Assembly (NCBI GenBank): GCA_023402075.1
Contig: JAEXCS010000046.1
Span: forward strand, 1-64,000
Direction of reading: 5' to 3'
Source: Bacillota bacterium
GTDB taxonomy: Bacteria; Bacillota; Clostridia; Oscillospirales; Oscillospiraceae
DNA length: 64,000 nucleotides
In this document: positions 21,437 through 30,664 of the stretch, in pieces
How positions within the stretch are numbered: the stretch's first letter is position 1
Layout: the number at the start of each line of letters is the position of its first letter
Translations under genes and position numbers: made by a program
The notes under the pieces: generated by a model
The model's database searches: none
What the model was told of the DNA's origin: nothing
What the model saw: only the letters and a program-made list of their open reading frames with translations

Positions 21437-22462
21437 TTACTTCGTGGGAACGGTAATGCCCTTCTCGGCAAAGTACTTGGCAGCGCCGGGATGATAAGGA
21501 ACGGAGGTAACGGAAGCGGCAAACTCCACGTTCAGCTCGGTGCCCTTGGCATGCTGAGCGGAGATGGCATCCAGATTCTCAAAAATGGTGGAAACAAACT
21601 CATAGATCGCCTGCTCGCTCACGTCGTCGCGGGCGACAACCACGGCGCCCACGGCCACGGTCTTGGTATCCACGTCCAGCCCCTCATAGGTGCCGGCGGG
21701 GATGGTGTACTCGGAGTAATAGGGGGAGGTTTCCAGCAGCTTTGCGACATGCGCATCATCCAGGCTCACCAGATACACGCTCTTGGCGGTGGCCAGAGAG
21801 GTGATGGCGGTGGTGGGAGCGCCGGCCACAACGAAGGCTGCATCCAGCTTGCCGTCCTGCAGCGCGTCGGTACTGTCGCCGAAGCCCTGATAGGTGGGAT
21901 TGATGTCCTGCTCGGTCAGATCATAAGCGCCCAGAAGGTCAATGGCGTTGTAGTACACGCCGGAACCGGCGGCGCCGATGGAGACGTTCTTGCCCTTCAG
22001 GTCGGCAACGGTCTTGATGTCGGGGTTGGTGGTGACGATCTGCACCTGCTCCATGTAGAGGTTTGCCACGGTGGAGATGTCGGAAACAGCGCCGGTCTCA
22101 GCAAACAGGTTGGTGCCCTCATATGCATAGGACATTACGTCGGACTGGACAAAGCCCAGCTGGGCGGCACCGTCCTGCAGGTTCTCGATGTTGTTCTGAG
22201 AGCCGCCGGACTCGATGGCTGTGACGCTCATGCCGGTGTTGCTGGTGACATACTGGCTCAGTACGCCGCCGAAGGCATAATATGTACCCTGAGAACCACC
22301 GGTAGAGAAGGTCAGGGAATCAGTGGCGCCAGCTGCCGCGCCAGAGGAAGCTGCTCCGCTGCCAGAAGCCGCAGGAGGAGTGGTTCCACCATCATTTCCG
22401 CAGCCGGAGAGGACAGAGGCCATCATCAAAGTGGCCAGGAGAAGAGACATCAGTTTTTTCAT
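21437..22462 (-). CDS. TAXI-family TRAP transporter solute-binding lipoprotein
   Basis: A 341-residue extracytoplasmic receptor. The signal peptide ends in the lipobox LSGC with C21 as the lipidated residue, followed by a Gly/Ser/Ala linker. The mature domain begins LTFSTGGSQGTYYAFGG, the typical TAXI family opening, and contains LKGKNVSIGAAGSG near the middle. TAXI receptors bind glutamate, glutamine or similar dicarboxylates in studied cases. An AAGGAG site precedes the ATG. First gene of the operon, with a good promoter at 22508-22536. Confidence 0.92.
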   Translation of the reverse strand: MKKLMSLLLATLMMASVLSGCGNDGGTTPPAASGSGAASSGAAAGATDSLTFSTGGSQGTYYAFGGVLSQYVTSNTGMSVTAIESGGSQNNIENLQDGAAQLGFVQSDVMSYAYEGTNLFAETGAVSDISTVANLYMEQVQIVTTNPDIKTVADLKGKNVSIGAAGSGVYYNAIDLLGAYDLTEQDINPTYQGFGDSTDALQDGKLDAAFVVAGAPTTAITSLATAKSVYLVSLDDAHVAKLLETSPYYSEYTIPAGTYEGLDVDTKTVAVGAVVVARDDVSEQAIYEFVSTIFENLDAISAQHAKGTELNVEFAASVTSVPYHPGAAKYFAEKGITVPTK

Positions 22463-22507
22463 CGCAATACTCCTTTTCTTTCATTCAATCTGCTCGGGAC
22501 TTGTTAT

Positions 22508-22536
22508 ATTGTAGCTTAATTATTGGAAAGTTTCAA
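22508..22536 (-). promoter_or_regulatory. Promoter of the TAXI-TRAP operon
   Basis: TTGAAA (22531-22536) and TACAAT (22508-22513) with 17-bp spacing on the minus strand. The rest of the 340-bp A/T-rich gap to 22806 holds only the pyruvate carboxylase terminator; I see no gene or known riboswitch. Confidence 0.65.
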
Positions 22537-22718
22537 CATGCTTTTCGGCGATTTGTGCAAATTTTTTTATATACTATGAATTTTTCCTTGCAAAATGTCA
22601 GATTTATTCTTGCATGACTTAAGTCAAAATGCAGTCATAAGTTTTTTGTTCAGTCTTCTATTCACAAAAAATTCATTAAATTCGCAAAATTATCGTAAAA
22701 AGCGTAAAAATAAATACA

Positions 22719-22753
22719 GGACGGGACGCGAAATTTTTTTCCGCGCCCCGTCC
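22719..22753 (-). terminator. Terminator after pyruvate carboxylase
   Basis: GGACGGGACGCG (22719-22730) pairs with CGCGCCCCGTCC (22742-22753) with one mismatch and an A/T loop. A T-rich stretch follows on the minus strand. Confidence 0.6.
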
Positions 22754-22806
22754 AATTTCTTCAAAATGTCAGGAATCTCTTTTGTGCAATTTGACTGTTT
22801 TTCCTC

Positions 22807-25800
22807 TTATTTGATGGTCAGAAGCAGTTGTCCGCCCTTCACCGTCTCTCCCTCGGCCACCTGAACGGCCTCCACCGTGCCCGCCATGCGGGCAGTAATG
22901 GCGGTTTCCATCTTCATAGCCTCGATGGTGATGAGGGTCTGGTTCACCTCCACGGTGTCTCCCACCTTCACCTGCACCTTGCTCACCGCGCCGGGAATAG
23001 ACGCGCCCACCTGACTCTTGTCCTCCGGGTCGGCCATGGGGACTTTAACGATGTTTTTCTGTGCCTCTGCATCAGGAACCTGCACATCCCGGCGAATGCC
23101 GTTCAGCTCAAAGCTGACGGTGCGCATTCCCTCGGCGTCCACCTCGCCAAGCCCCAGATACTTAATCATCAATGTCTTGCCATCGGCAATGTTGACCTTG
23201 TGTGTCTCCCCCACGGCCAGACCATGGAAAAACACATGGCTTCCCAGACGGGTGACGTAGCCATACTCCTTCTGGTCCCGCTTATAGTCCCGGTAAACCT
23301 TGGGATACAGGCAGTAGGAAATAACCGACCGGTCGGCGGGCTCGGGGTCAAACTCCAGCATTTCCTTGCGCACTGCCTCGAAATCCACCGGCTTTAAAAG
23401 CTCGCCGGGGCGGCAGGTAATTGCCTTCTTCCCTTTCAAAACCACCTTTTGCAGATCCTTGGGGAAGCCCCACGCGGGCTGGCCCATCATACCGGAGAAA
23501 TAGCTCACCGCGCTGTCGGGGAAGGCAAGATTCGCACCCTTTGCCACGATATTTTCGGGAGTCAGTCTGTTCTGTGTCATGAAGATGGCCATATCGCCCA
23601 CCATCTTGCTGGAAGGCGTCACCTTCACGATGTCACCTAAAATGTCGTTGACTTTCCGGTAGTTTTCCTTCACGTCCCGGAACCGGTCCCCCAGTCCCAG
23701 AGATTCCACCTGCGGCTTGAGATTGGTATACTGTCCGCCGGGAATCTCATAGCGGTAAATATCGGTGGCGGGGCATCTGATATCGGCCTCGAAGGAGTCG
23801 TACCGGGTGCGCACGTCCTCCCAATAGTCCGTCAGATACTGAAGGCGTTCCAAATCCATCCCCGTGTCCCGCTCGGTGCCTTGCAGCGCGGCAACCACGG
23901 CGTTCAGGGACGGCTGGCTGGTCAGCGAGCTCATGGAGGAGATGGCCAGATCCGCCACGTCCACGCCCGCCTCGGCCGCCATCAGCACCGCGGCCACCTG
24001 ATTGCCGGAGGTGTTGTGGGTGTGAAGCTGAATGGGAATGCCGATCTCCTGTTTCAGCTCGGAAACCAGCTTTTTGGCGGCGTAGGGCTTCAGCAGGCCC
24101 GCCATGTCCTTGATGGCCAGCATATGCGCGCCCCGCTTTTCAAGCTCTTTTGCCAGATTGATATAATACTTTAAGGTATACTTGTCCCGGGCCGGGTCCA
24201 GAATGTCCCCGGTGTAGCATACGGCGGCCTGACAGAGCTTTCCCTGTTTCAGCACCTCGTCCATGGCCACTTCCATGCCGGGAATCCAGTTCAGAGAGTC
24301 GAACACCCGGAACACGTCCACGCCGTTAATGGCAGCCTGGCGCACAAACTCCCGAATCACGTTGTCGGGATAGTTGGTATAGCCCACGGCGTTGGCGCCC
24401 CGCAGCAGCATTTGCAGCAGCAAATTGGGGGCCTTTTCCCGGATCATGTTCAGCCGCTCCCAAGGGGACTCGTGGAGAAAACGATAGGCCACGTCAAAGG
24501 TCGCACCGCCCCAGCACTCCAGAGAAAACGCGTCCGCCTCGATTTCAGAAGTGGCCTCCATGCTTTTCACGATGTCCCGTGTCCGCACACGGGTTGCAAG
24601 CAAAGACTGGTGCGCATCCCGGGTGGTGGTGTCGCAAATCAGCAACTTTTTCTGCTCCAGCACCCATTTGGCAACAGCTTCCGGCCCCTTGGCGTCCAGC
24701 ATCTGCTTTAAGCCGTCGGGCCGCTCTCCGGTGACGGGCGGATAACGGGGGTCTTCGTAGAGCTTCTGGGGGCCCTGCTCCTTCACCACGATGTTGGCAA
24801 TGTATTTCAGCATCTTGGTGGCCCGGTCCTGCCCCTCGTCCAGCTCGAACAGGCTGGGGGTTTCATCAATATACTTGGTGTGGCAACCGCCCGCCCGAAA
24901 CACCTCGTCGTGGAGAATGTTCAGGATAAAGGCAAGGTTGGTCTTCACGCCCCGGACGTGCACCTCCCGCACGGCGCGGATGGCCTTGCGGCACACGCCC
25001 TCGAAGGTGGAGTCCCAAGTGGTGACCTTCACCAGCAGGGAATCATAATAAGGAGAGATGACCGCACCGGCATAGGCGTTTCCGTCCAACCGCACACCAA
25101 AGCCGCCGCCGGAGCGATAGGCCGTGATTTTTCCGGTGTCGGGAGCAAAGCCGTTGGCCGGGTCTTCGGTGGTGACGCGGCACTGGATGGCGTAGCCGTT
25201 CCGATGCACGTCAGCCTGCTTTTTGATACCGATGCGGGGATCGCTGAGGGGGCAGCCCTGCGCAATCAGAATTTGAGAGCGCACAAGGTCTACACCGGTG
25301 ACCATTTCGGTGACGGTGTGCTCCACCTGAATGCGGGGGTTCATTTCAATGAAGTAGTGATTCCCTTCGCTGTCCACCAAAAATTCCAGCGTTCCTGCGT
25401 TGGTATAGCCCACCCGCTTGGCAATTTTCACCGCGTCCTCATACAGCGCCCGGCGCACCTCCTCAGAGATGGAAAAAGCGGGAGTGAACTCCACTACCTT
25501 CTGATACCGCCGCTGGAGAGAGCAGTCCCGCTCGTAGAGATGGACGACGTTTCCATGCTCGTCACCCAGCACCTGAATCTCAATGTGCTTGGGCTGCACC
25601 AGAAACTTTTCCATAAAGATGTCGTCGTTGCCAAAAGCCTTTTTCGCCTCAGACTTCACAAGGTCGTAATTGACGCCCACTTCCTCCACGGTGTCGCACC
25701 GGCGCATACCGCGTCCGCCGCCGCCCGCAGCGGCCTTTAGAATCACCGGGAAGCCAAACTCCATGGCAAGCTTCTGGGCCGCCTGCCGGTCAGGAATCGG

Positions 25801-26220
25801 GTCCTTGGTCCCGGGGGTGGTGGACACACCGCACTCAATCGCCAGCGCCTTGGCAGACAGCTTGTCGCCCATCATGTCCAGCACCTTGGAATTGGGGCCG
25901 ATAAACTTGATGTCCGCTTCCTCACAGGCCCGGGCAAAATCTCCGTTCTCGCTTAAAAAGCCGTAGCCGGGATGGATTGCGTCCGCCTCGTGCTTTTTTG
26001 CCAACTCAATAATGCGGGGGATGTCCAGATACGCCCCCAGAGGGCTTTCGTTCTCGCCTATGAGATAGGATTCGTCCGCCGCCGTGCGGAACAGGCCGTA
26101 CATATCCTCGTTGGAATAAATGGCGATGGTCTGCAAGCCCAGATCGTGACACGCGCGGAACACGCGCATGGCAATTTCACCACGGTTAGCCACCAGCACC
26201 TTTTTAAATTCTCTGCCCAT
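22807..26220 (-). CDS. pyc: Pyruvate carboxylase
   Basis: A 1137-residue biotin enzyme making oxaloacetate from pyruvate, bicarbonate and ATP. Domains in order: biotin carboxylase (about 1-455, with the ATP-grasp loop GGGGRGMR and HIEIQVLGDEHGN), carboxyltransferase (about 540-830, with DTTTRDAHQSLLATRVRT and the metal motif QLHTHNTSGN), the tetramerisation region, and a C-terminal biotinyl domain with EAMKMET, the biotin lysine being about K1103. Length is normal for single-chain PC. The ATG at 26220 is chosen because GGAGGAGAACC precedes it and the protein then begins with the conserved FKKVLVANRGEIA. It supplies oxaloacetate for amino acids and mixed-acid fermentation. Monocistronic, with promoter at 26320-26349. 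Confidence 0.96.
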   Translation of the reverse strand: MGREFKKVLVANRGEIAMRVFRACHDLGLQTIAIYSNEDMYGLFRTAADESYLIGENESPLGAYLDIPRIIELAKKHEADAIHPGYGFLSENGDFARACEEADIKFIGPNSKVLDMMGDKLSAKALAIECGVSTTPGTKDPIPDRQAAQKLAMEFGFPVILKAAAGGGGRGMRRCDTVEEVGVNYDLVKSEAKKAFGNDDIFMEKFLVQPKHIEIQVLGDEHGNVVHLYERDCSLQRRYQKVVEFTPAFSISEEVRRALYEDAVKIAKRVGYTNAGTLEFLVDSEGNHYFIEMNPRIQVEHTVTEMVTGVDLVRSQILIAQGCPLSDPRIGIKKQADVHRNGYAIQCRVTTEDPANGFAPDTGKITAYRSGGGFGVRLDGNAYAGAVISPYYDSLLVKVTTWDSTFEGVCRKAIRAVREVHVRGVKTNLAFILNILHDEVFRAGGCHTKYIDETPSLFELDEGQDRATKMLKYIANIVVKEQGPQKLYEDPRYPPVTGERPDGLKQMLDAKGPEAVAKWVLEQKKLLICDTTTRDAHQSLLATRVRTRDIVKSMEATSEIEADAFSLECWGGATFDVAYRFLHESPWERLNMIREKAPNLLLQMLLRGANAVGYTNYPDNVIREFVRQAAINGVDVFRVFDSLNWIPGMEVAMDEVLKQGKLCQAAVCYTGDILDPARDKYTLKYYINLAKELEKRGAHMLAIKDMAGLLKPYAAKKLVSELKQEIGIPIQLHTHNTSGNQVAAVLMAAEAGVDVADLAISSMSSLTSQPSLNAVVAALQGTERDTGMDLERLQYLTDYWEDVRTRYDSFEADIRCPATDIYRYEIPGGQYTNLKPQVESLGLGDRFRDVKENYRKVNDILGDIVKVTPSSKMVGDMAIFMTQNRLTPENIVAKGANLAFPDSAVSYFSGMMGQPAWGFPKDLQKVVLKGKKAITCRPGELLKPVDFEAVRKEMLEFDPEPADRSVISYCLYPKVYRDYKRDQKEYGYVTRLGSHVFFHGLAVGETHKVNIADGKTLMIKYLGLGEVDAEGMRTVSFELNGIRRDVQVPDAEAQKNIVKVPMADPEDKSQVGASIPGAVSKVQVKVGDTVEVNQTLITIEAMKMETAITARMAGTVEAVQVAEGETVKGGQLLLTIK

Positions 26221-26319
26221 GGTTCTCCTCCCTTTCCCCGCGCACACGAGACGCGGGACGGCTTTTTCCCTTTCCGGAAGCGCCGCAAACTGCCGCACAT
26301 CCGCAAATTTTTTTAATTT

Positions 26320-26349
26320 AGTATACTCCCCCGCAAAGCTCTGCCGCAA
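26320..26349 (-). promoter_or_regulatory. Promoter of pyruvate carboxylase gene
   Basis: TTGCGG (26344-26349) and TATACT (26320-26325) with 18-bp spacing on the minus strand, giving a leader of about 90 nt. Confidence 0.5.
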
Positions 26350-26462
26350 CGAAAATCCCACGGTTTTTCTCATTTCGGAAAACGCCACAGCTTTTGCGTA
26401 AATTTTTCTACCGTTTCCGGCAGTTTCTACAAAGCGCTCCGCTTCTCCCTGATTTTCCAGAA

Positions 26463-26489
26463 CGCCGCGTCCCCTGACCGGACGCGGCG
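26463..26489 (-). terminator. Hairpin after thrS
   Basis: CGCCGCGTCC (26463-26472) pairs with GGACGCGGCG (26480-26489). On the minus strand it is followed by TTCTGG rather than a T-run, so termination may be partial. Confidence 0.5.
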
Positions 26490-26504
26490 CTCTTCTTAAT
26501 ATCC

Positions 26505-28268
26505 TTACTTCGCGGCTCTACCGTCCACCAATTCCTTTAGCTGTGCGGTAAACGCCTCCAGCGACATCACGCCAAGGTCGCCATCGGCCCGGTGGCGAAC
26601 TGCCACCTGACTGCTTTCGGCTTCCTTGTCGCCCACCACCAGCATAAAGGGGTCTTTCTCCAACTGGGCCTCGCGGATCTTCTTGCCGATTTTTTCATTC
26701 CGCAGGTCCATCTCCACCCGGAAGCCCTGTGCCTCCAAAGAGGCGGCCACCTGTTTGGCATAGTCGTCCGCCCGCTGAGTGATGGTGAGAATCTTCACCT
26801 GCACGGGGCTGAGCCAAGTGGGGAACGCACCGGCAAAATGCTCGGTAATGATGCCGATAAACCGCTCCACAGAGCCCAGCACCACCCGGTGAATCATAAC
26901 GGGGCAGTGCTTCTGCCCATCCTCGCCCACGTATTCCAAATTAAAGCGGCCCGGCAGCTGATAGTCCAGCTGGATGGTGCCACACTGCCAGGTACGGCCC
27001 AGAGAATCCTGAATGTGGAAGTCCAGTTTCGGCCCGTAGAAGGCGCCGTCCCCTTCGTTCACAACATAAGTCTTGCCAATGCTGGTAATGGCGTCCGCCA
27101 GAGCCGCCGTCGCCACGTCCCAATCCTCATTGGTTCCGATGTGGTCCTCGGGCATAGTGCTCAGTTCGATTTTATAGGGCAGCTGGAACAAGCTGTACAC
27201 CTCGTCGAACAGCTGCGCAATCCGCACTACCTCGTCCTTAATCTGATTCTTCGCCAGCATGATGTGCGCGTCGTCCTGCGTAAAGCAACGGACGCGGAAC
27301 ATACCGTGGAGCGCACCGGACAACTCATGGCGATGAACCACACCCATCTCTGCAAACCGCAGGGGCAGTTCCTTGTAAGAGTGGGGTTCCATGTCGTACA
27401 CCAAAATGCTTCCGGGGCAGTTCATGGGCTTGATGGCGAAATCCTCTTCGTCGATAACTGTGGTGTACATATTGTCTTTATAATGATCCCAGTGACCGGA
27501 AGTCTCCCACAGGGAGCGCTTCATGATCTGGGGCGTGGAAATCTCCACGTAGTCCCACTTCTTATGCACCTCGCGCCAGTAGCTGGCGAGGGTATTTTTC
27601 AGCACCATACCCTTGGGGAGATAGAAGGGGAAGCCGGGAGCCTCGTCCCGGAAGGCGAACAGGCCCAGCTCCTTGCCAAGCTTGCGGTGATCCCGGCGCT
27701 TGGCCTCTTCAATGCGCTCCAGATACGCGTCCAGCTCCTCCTTTTTGGGAAAAGCAATGCCGTAAATCCGCTGAAGGGTCTGGCGGTTAGAGTCGCCCCG
27801 CCAATAGGCGGCGTTGCAGGCAGTAAGCTTGATGGCGTTGCCCTTGATGCGGCCCGTGGAGTCCAGATGGGGGCCGGCGCACAGATCGATAAACTCCCCC
27901 TGCTTGTAGAAGGAAATCACCGCGTCCTCCGGCAGGTCGTTAATCAGCTCCACCTTGTAAGGCTCGCCCTTCTCCTCCATGAACTTGATGGCGTCAGCCC
28001 GGGGCATCTCAGAGCGCTCCAGCTTCAGCTTTTCCTTGCAGATTTTCCGCATCTCGGCCTCAATCTGCTCCATCATCTCGGGGGTGAAGGGAACGGGAGA
28101 ATCCAAATCGTAATAAAAGCCCTCGTCGATGGAGGGGCCGATGGCCAGCTTCACCTCGGGATACAGGCGCTTTACTGCCTGCGCCATCACGTGGGAGCAG
28201 GTGTGCCAATAGGTTTTGCGGTAGGCCGGGTCTTCAAAGGTAAACTGCTTCTCGTTTGCTTCAGACAT
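26505..28268 (-). CDS. thrS: Threonyl-tRNA synthetase lacking the TGS domain
   Basis: A 587-residue class II aminoacyl-tRNA synthetase charging tRNA-Thr. The protein begins directly with the editing (N2) domain, where HTCSHVMAQ gives the HxxxH pair and CAGPHLDSTG the downstream cysteine and histidine. The catalytic core follows with motif 2 VVHRHELSGALHGMFRVR and the zinc ligands in KPMNCPGS and DDAHIM plus the later PVMIHRVVLGS. The C-terminal anticodon-binding domain covers about the last 100 residues. The N-terminal TGS domain of about 60 residues is absent; GAGGAGG just before the ATG argues that the start is real. Expression is controlled by a Thr-type T-box leader. Confidence 0.95.
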   Translation of the reverse strand: MSEANEKQFTFEDPAYRKTYWHTCSHVMAQAVKRLYPEVKLAIGPSIDEGFYYDLDSPVPFTPEMMEQIEAEMRKICKEKLKLERSEMPRADAIKFMEEKGEPYKVELINDLPEDAVISFYKQGEFIDLCAGPHLDSTGRIKGNAIKLTACNAAYWRGDSNRQTLQRIYGIAFPKKEELDAYLERIEEAKRRDHRKLGKELGLFAFRDEAPGFPFYLPKGMVLKNTLASYWREVHKKWDYVEISTPQIMKRSLWETSGHWDHYKDNMYTTVIDEEDFAIKPMNCPGSILVYDMEPHSYKELPLRFAEMGVVHRHELSGALHGMFRVRCFTQDDAHIMLAKNQIKDEVVRIAQLFDEVYSLFQLPYKIELSTMPEDHIGTNEDWDVATAALADAITSIGKTYVVNEGDGAFYGPKLDFHIQDSLGRTWQCGTIQLDYQLPGRFNLEYVGEDGQKHCPVMIHRVVLGSVERFIGIITEHFAGAFPTWLSPVQVKILTITQRADDYAKQVAASLEAQGFRVEMDLRNEKIGKKIREAQLEKDPFMLVVGDKEAESSQVAVRHRADGDLGVMSLEAFTAQLKELVDGRAAK

Positions 28269-28333
28269 TTCAATTCCTCCTCAAATTGGGGCCGGGGCGG
28301 CACGCGGACGCGCCGCCGGAGATTTTTGACGAC

Positions 28334-28590
28334 AAAAAATCTCACCCCTGAAAAAATCAGGGGTGAGATACGAATTCGTATTCCACGGTTCCACCCTGCT
28401 TGCGTTCAAAAGAACGCCGCTCGTGTCCTCTGTAACGGGAGGTCCCGTCCCGTTCTACTGGGGTTTCCCCTTTCGGCGGGCGGCTCCAAGGCGGTGTCGC
28501 TTCGGTTCCGGCAAGGGCCGCTTGCAGCAAGCGCAGCCCCTCTCTGGTGTCTTTCCCGAACGATGTCCTTTTCCAAGCCTTTTGGTATGA
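28334..28590 (-). promoter_or_regulatory. T-box riboswitch for tRNA-Thr upstream of thrS
   Basis: On the minus strand the leader carries the T-box core AGGGTGGAACCGTGG (complement of 28383-28397), which pairs with the uncharged tRNA acceptor end. It is followed by a terminator: ATCTCACCCCTG (28339-28350) with CAGGGGTGAGAT (28358-28369) and a T-run. Upstream is Stem I with an AGAGAG-like motif. By eye, the ACC triplet at the complement of 28493-28495, in the GACACCGCC context, sits where the specifier should be and codes threonine. Binding of uncharged tRNA-Thr should permit read-through. Confidence 0.88.
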
Positions 28591-28598
28591 TTATTGCT

Positions 28599-28627
28599 AA
28601 TATAGCACCTGAAATTGCGTCTGTCAA
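28599..28627 (-). promoter_or_regulatory. Promoter of the thrS T-box transcript
   Basis: A perfect TTGACA (28622-28627) and TATATT (28599-28604), 17-bp spacing, minus strand. It begins 12 bp after the trmO stop codon. Confidence 0.75.
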
Positions 28628-28638
28628 GCCGACTTGTG

Positions 28639-29328
28639 TTAATTTTTTATGACAGACAGCACCGTCAGCCGATTCCCGTCCACGGAGAATCTCACCTCCG
28701 CCCCGGCAAATCCGAAGCCGTACACCCGCTCCGGATCGTCCTGATAGGCGGGCCGGGGATCCTCCGCCAAAACGCCCAGCAGCGCCGCCCGACTCCCCTC
28801 GGGAAGAAATTCCAGCAATTCCGGCGGGCAATCCACCGTCAGCTTCCGCTCCGGAGCGGAGGGGGCAAAGCCGCCCGTGGCCTCGGGGTGGGCATCCACA
28901 TAGGGGAGATAGGGCTTGATGTCCAGAATCGGCGTACCGTCCATCAGATCGGCTCCCGCCACCCGAAGAATGGGTCCATCCGCTCCGCTCTCCTCAATAC
29001 CCAGTAGCTTTACGCAGGAAAGGCCGATGGGGTTGGGGCGAAAGGGCGACCGGGTGGCAAACACGCCCATCCGGACATTCCCCCCCAGTCGGGGCGGGCG
29101 CACCGTGGGCGACCAGCTCTGCCGCACGGATTCGGAAAACTGCCAGATCAGCCACAGGTGGGAAAAGCCCTCCAGACCCCGCAGCGCGTCCGGATTGCGG
29201 TACTCCGGTGCAAACACCACGCGGCTTTCCAACTCCTCCACCAGTCCGCTCTGGCGGGGAACGCCGAATTTTGTCTGAAAATCGCTGTGGATATGGGCGA
29301 TGAATTTTACGGAAAAGCCGTCTTCCAC
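28639..29328 (-). CDS. trmO: tRNA (N6-threonylcarbamoyl-A37)-N6-methyltransferase TrmO
   Basis: A 229-residue SAM-dependent enzyme of the TsaA/UPF0066 beta-barrel family, which methylates t6A37 in threonine tRNAs. The N-terminal domain shows GLEGFSHLWLIWQF and the conserved FATRSPFRPNPIGLS loop, followed by GADLMDGTPILDIKPYLPYVD. The last 80 residues form a second domain as in other bacterial TrmO. It starts with GTG at 29328 behind a GGAAG. The gene is next to T-box-regulated thrS; both act on tRNA-Thr, which may be meaningful or chance. Own promoter at 29370-29398. Confidence 0.9.
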   Translation of the reverse strand: MEDGFSVKFIAHIHSDFQTKFGVPRQSGLVEELESRVVFAPEYRNPDALRGLEGFSHLWLIWQFSESVRQSWSPTVRPPRLGGNVRMGVFATRSPFRPNPIGLSCVKLLGIEESGADGPILRVAGADLMDGTPILDIKPYLPYVDAHPEATGGFAPSAPERKLTVDCPPELLEFLPEGSRAALLGVLAEDPRPAYQDDPERVYGFGFAGAEVRFSVDGNRLTVLSVIKN

Positions 29329-29369
29329 GAAACCACTTCCCTTTCCTTCGTAAGTTTTCTGTTGTATTA

Positions 29370-29398
29370 AGTATAGCGGACATCCGCCGATTTTGCAA
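29370..29398 (-). promoter_or_regulatory. Promoter of trmO
   Basis: TTGCAA (29393-29398) and TATACT (29370-29375) with 17-bp spacing on the minus strand, immediately after the upstream P-loop gene. Confidence 0.6.
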
Positions 29399-29401
29399 CG
29401 C

Positions 29402-30472
29402 CTAACGGCGGCTCTGCCAGCTTAAAAGCCGTCCCGTTTCGATGGCCGCCAGCGCCCGAACGCCGTCGAAGTCCACATAGGGGTTGTAAATTGCCTCCAA
29501 CGCGTCGTGCGTAACCTTTGCGTCCCACAGGGCAGAGACGGCCTCTTCCCGCAGGGCGGCGGACATTCTCCGCAGCAGCCGTTCCCTTCCCCGCTCCTCC
29601 GTCCGGGCCAGCGCGTCCAGACGGATGCGCCGGAAGGGCTTTCCCTCGAATTCCATTCCGGGCCGGGAGGTAACAAAGCCAAGCCCCAGACCGGGAATCA
29701 GTAAATGTTCCAGCCGTCCCGGCTCTTCAGGGGACGGGCAGGCAATGGTATCCCAGCCTCGGCCGGATGCAAGCGTCCGCAGCCGCTCCAAAAGCGGCCC
29801 TGCCAGCTCCCACCGATCCGCCAGCTCATAGATTTTGGGACATAGGGCCTCCACGCTGTCAAACCGCCACACAGTGCCCCGGGACGTAATCCCACCTAAA
29901 AAGCGCCAATCCGTTTTGCCGGACTGATTCCCCTTTTTTCGCAGCTCCCGGGCAATAATTCCGTCCAGCCGCCGGTTTGCGCGCTGAAGGTCAAAACATC
30001 GTCCAGCATCTGTCACCGCTTCAAGCTCCACCTCACGCGCCGCTTTCAGGCAGCGGTAAGCCCCGTTTACCGCGTCTTTGTTTTTCCGGGTCAGCGCCAC
30101 AATTTCCTTCCGGACGGCCTTTGCCGCCGTCAGGTCGTAAAACCGGCCCAAATCCACATTCCGATCCACCGCAGCCGGGTAGCGCGGCTCCATCACGTGG
30201 GGCGGGGTGCCGTCCACCGCCGCGCAGCCCATGTCAGGCAAATAAATTCCGTCCAGCGAATCAGGGTCGCCGCTGCACAGCAGATACTCCACCCGCTCCC
30301 CGGCTCCCTCCATCGCTTCTCCCAGAGTTTTTAAAAATGTTGACTTTCCAACGCCGGGGCCGCCCTTTAAAATCATCAGGTCATATGTATCCTCTCCGGC
30401 CAAACGGTCGAACAGGCTTTGAAATCCGGCTCCGCCATTGGCGCCCAGAAAGAAATTGGTCACAGCAGCCAT
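29402..30472 (-). CDS. P-loop ATPase of unknown function (PRK06851-like)
   Basis: A 356-residue protein with an N-terminal Walker A, LKGGPGVGKST (residues 36-45), followed by CSGDPDSLDGIY and a conserved VMEPRYPAAVDR block near residue 90. A lysine- and arginine-rich helical middle (about 115-200) and a second nucleotide-binding-like half ending in IYNPYVDFD complete it. This layout resembles a conserved, uncharacterised family of anaerobic Firmicutes often named PRK06851. I can assign ATP binding only, not a role. Start 30472 is chosen over one ten codons upstream because GGAGGAGACGAT precedes it. It appears monocistronic; the 190-bp gap upstream shows no convincing promoter, only the neighbour's terminator. 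Confidence 0.7.
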   Translation of the reverse strand: MAAVTNFFLGANGGAGFQSLFDRLAGEDTYDLMILKGGPGVGKSTFLKTLGEAMEGAGERVEYLLCSGDPDSLDGIYLPDMGCAAVDGTPPHVMEPRYPAAVDRNVDLGRFYDLTAAKAVRKEIVALTRKNKDAVNGAYRCLKAAREVELEAVTDAGRCFDLQRANRRLDGIIARELRKKGNQSGKTDWRFLGGITSRGTVWRFDSVEALCPKIYELADRWELAGPLLERLRTLASGRGWDTIACPSPEEPGRLEHLLIPGLGLGFVTSRPGMEFEGKPFRRIRLDALARTEERGRERLLRRMSAALREEAVSALWDAKVTHDALEAIYNPYVDFDGVRALAAIETGRLLSWQSRR

Positions 30473-30623
30473 ATCGTCTCCTCCAAATCCGTTCTCATCC
30501 ACAGATTATGCGGAAACAGCCTGACCCGACACAAAATCAATCCGGTTCTTACGCAGAAGCAGGTAAATTTAAAAAGAGATAAAAAAACCGCAGCTTCGCC
30601 CATGGTGAAAAAACAAAAAAACA

Positions 30624-30652
30624 GACGCGCGGCGATACAATCGCCGCGCGTC
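30624..30652 (-). terminator. Terminator after the EFR1 gene
   Basis: Perfect 13-base arms GACGCGCGGCGAT and ATCGCCGCGCGTC around a 3-base loop, followed on the minus strand by two T-runs. It closes the long operon that starts near 41.4 kb. Confidence 0.88.
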
Positions 30653-30664
30653 CAAGGTCTGTTC

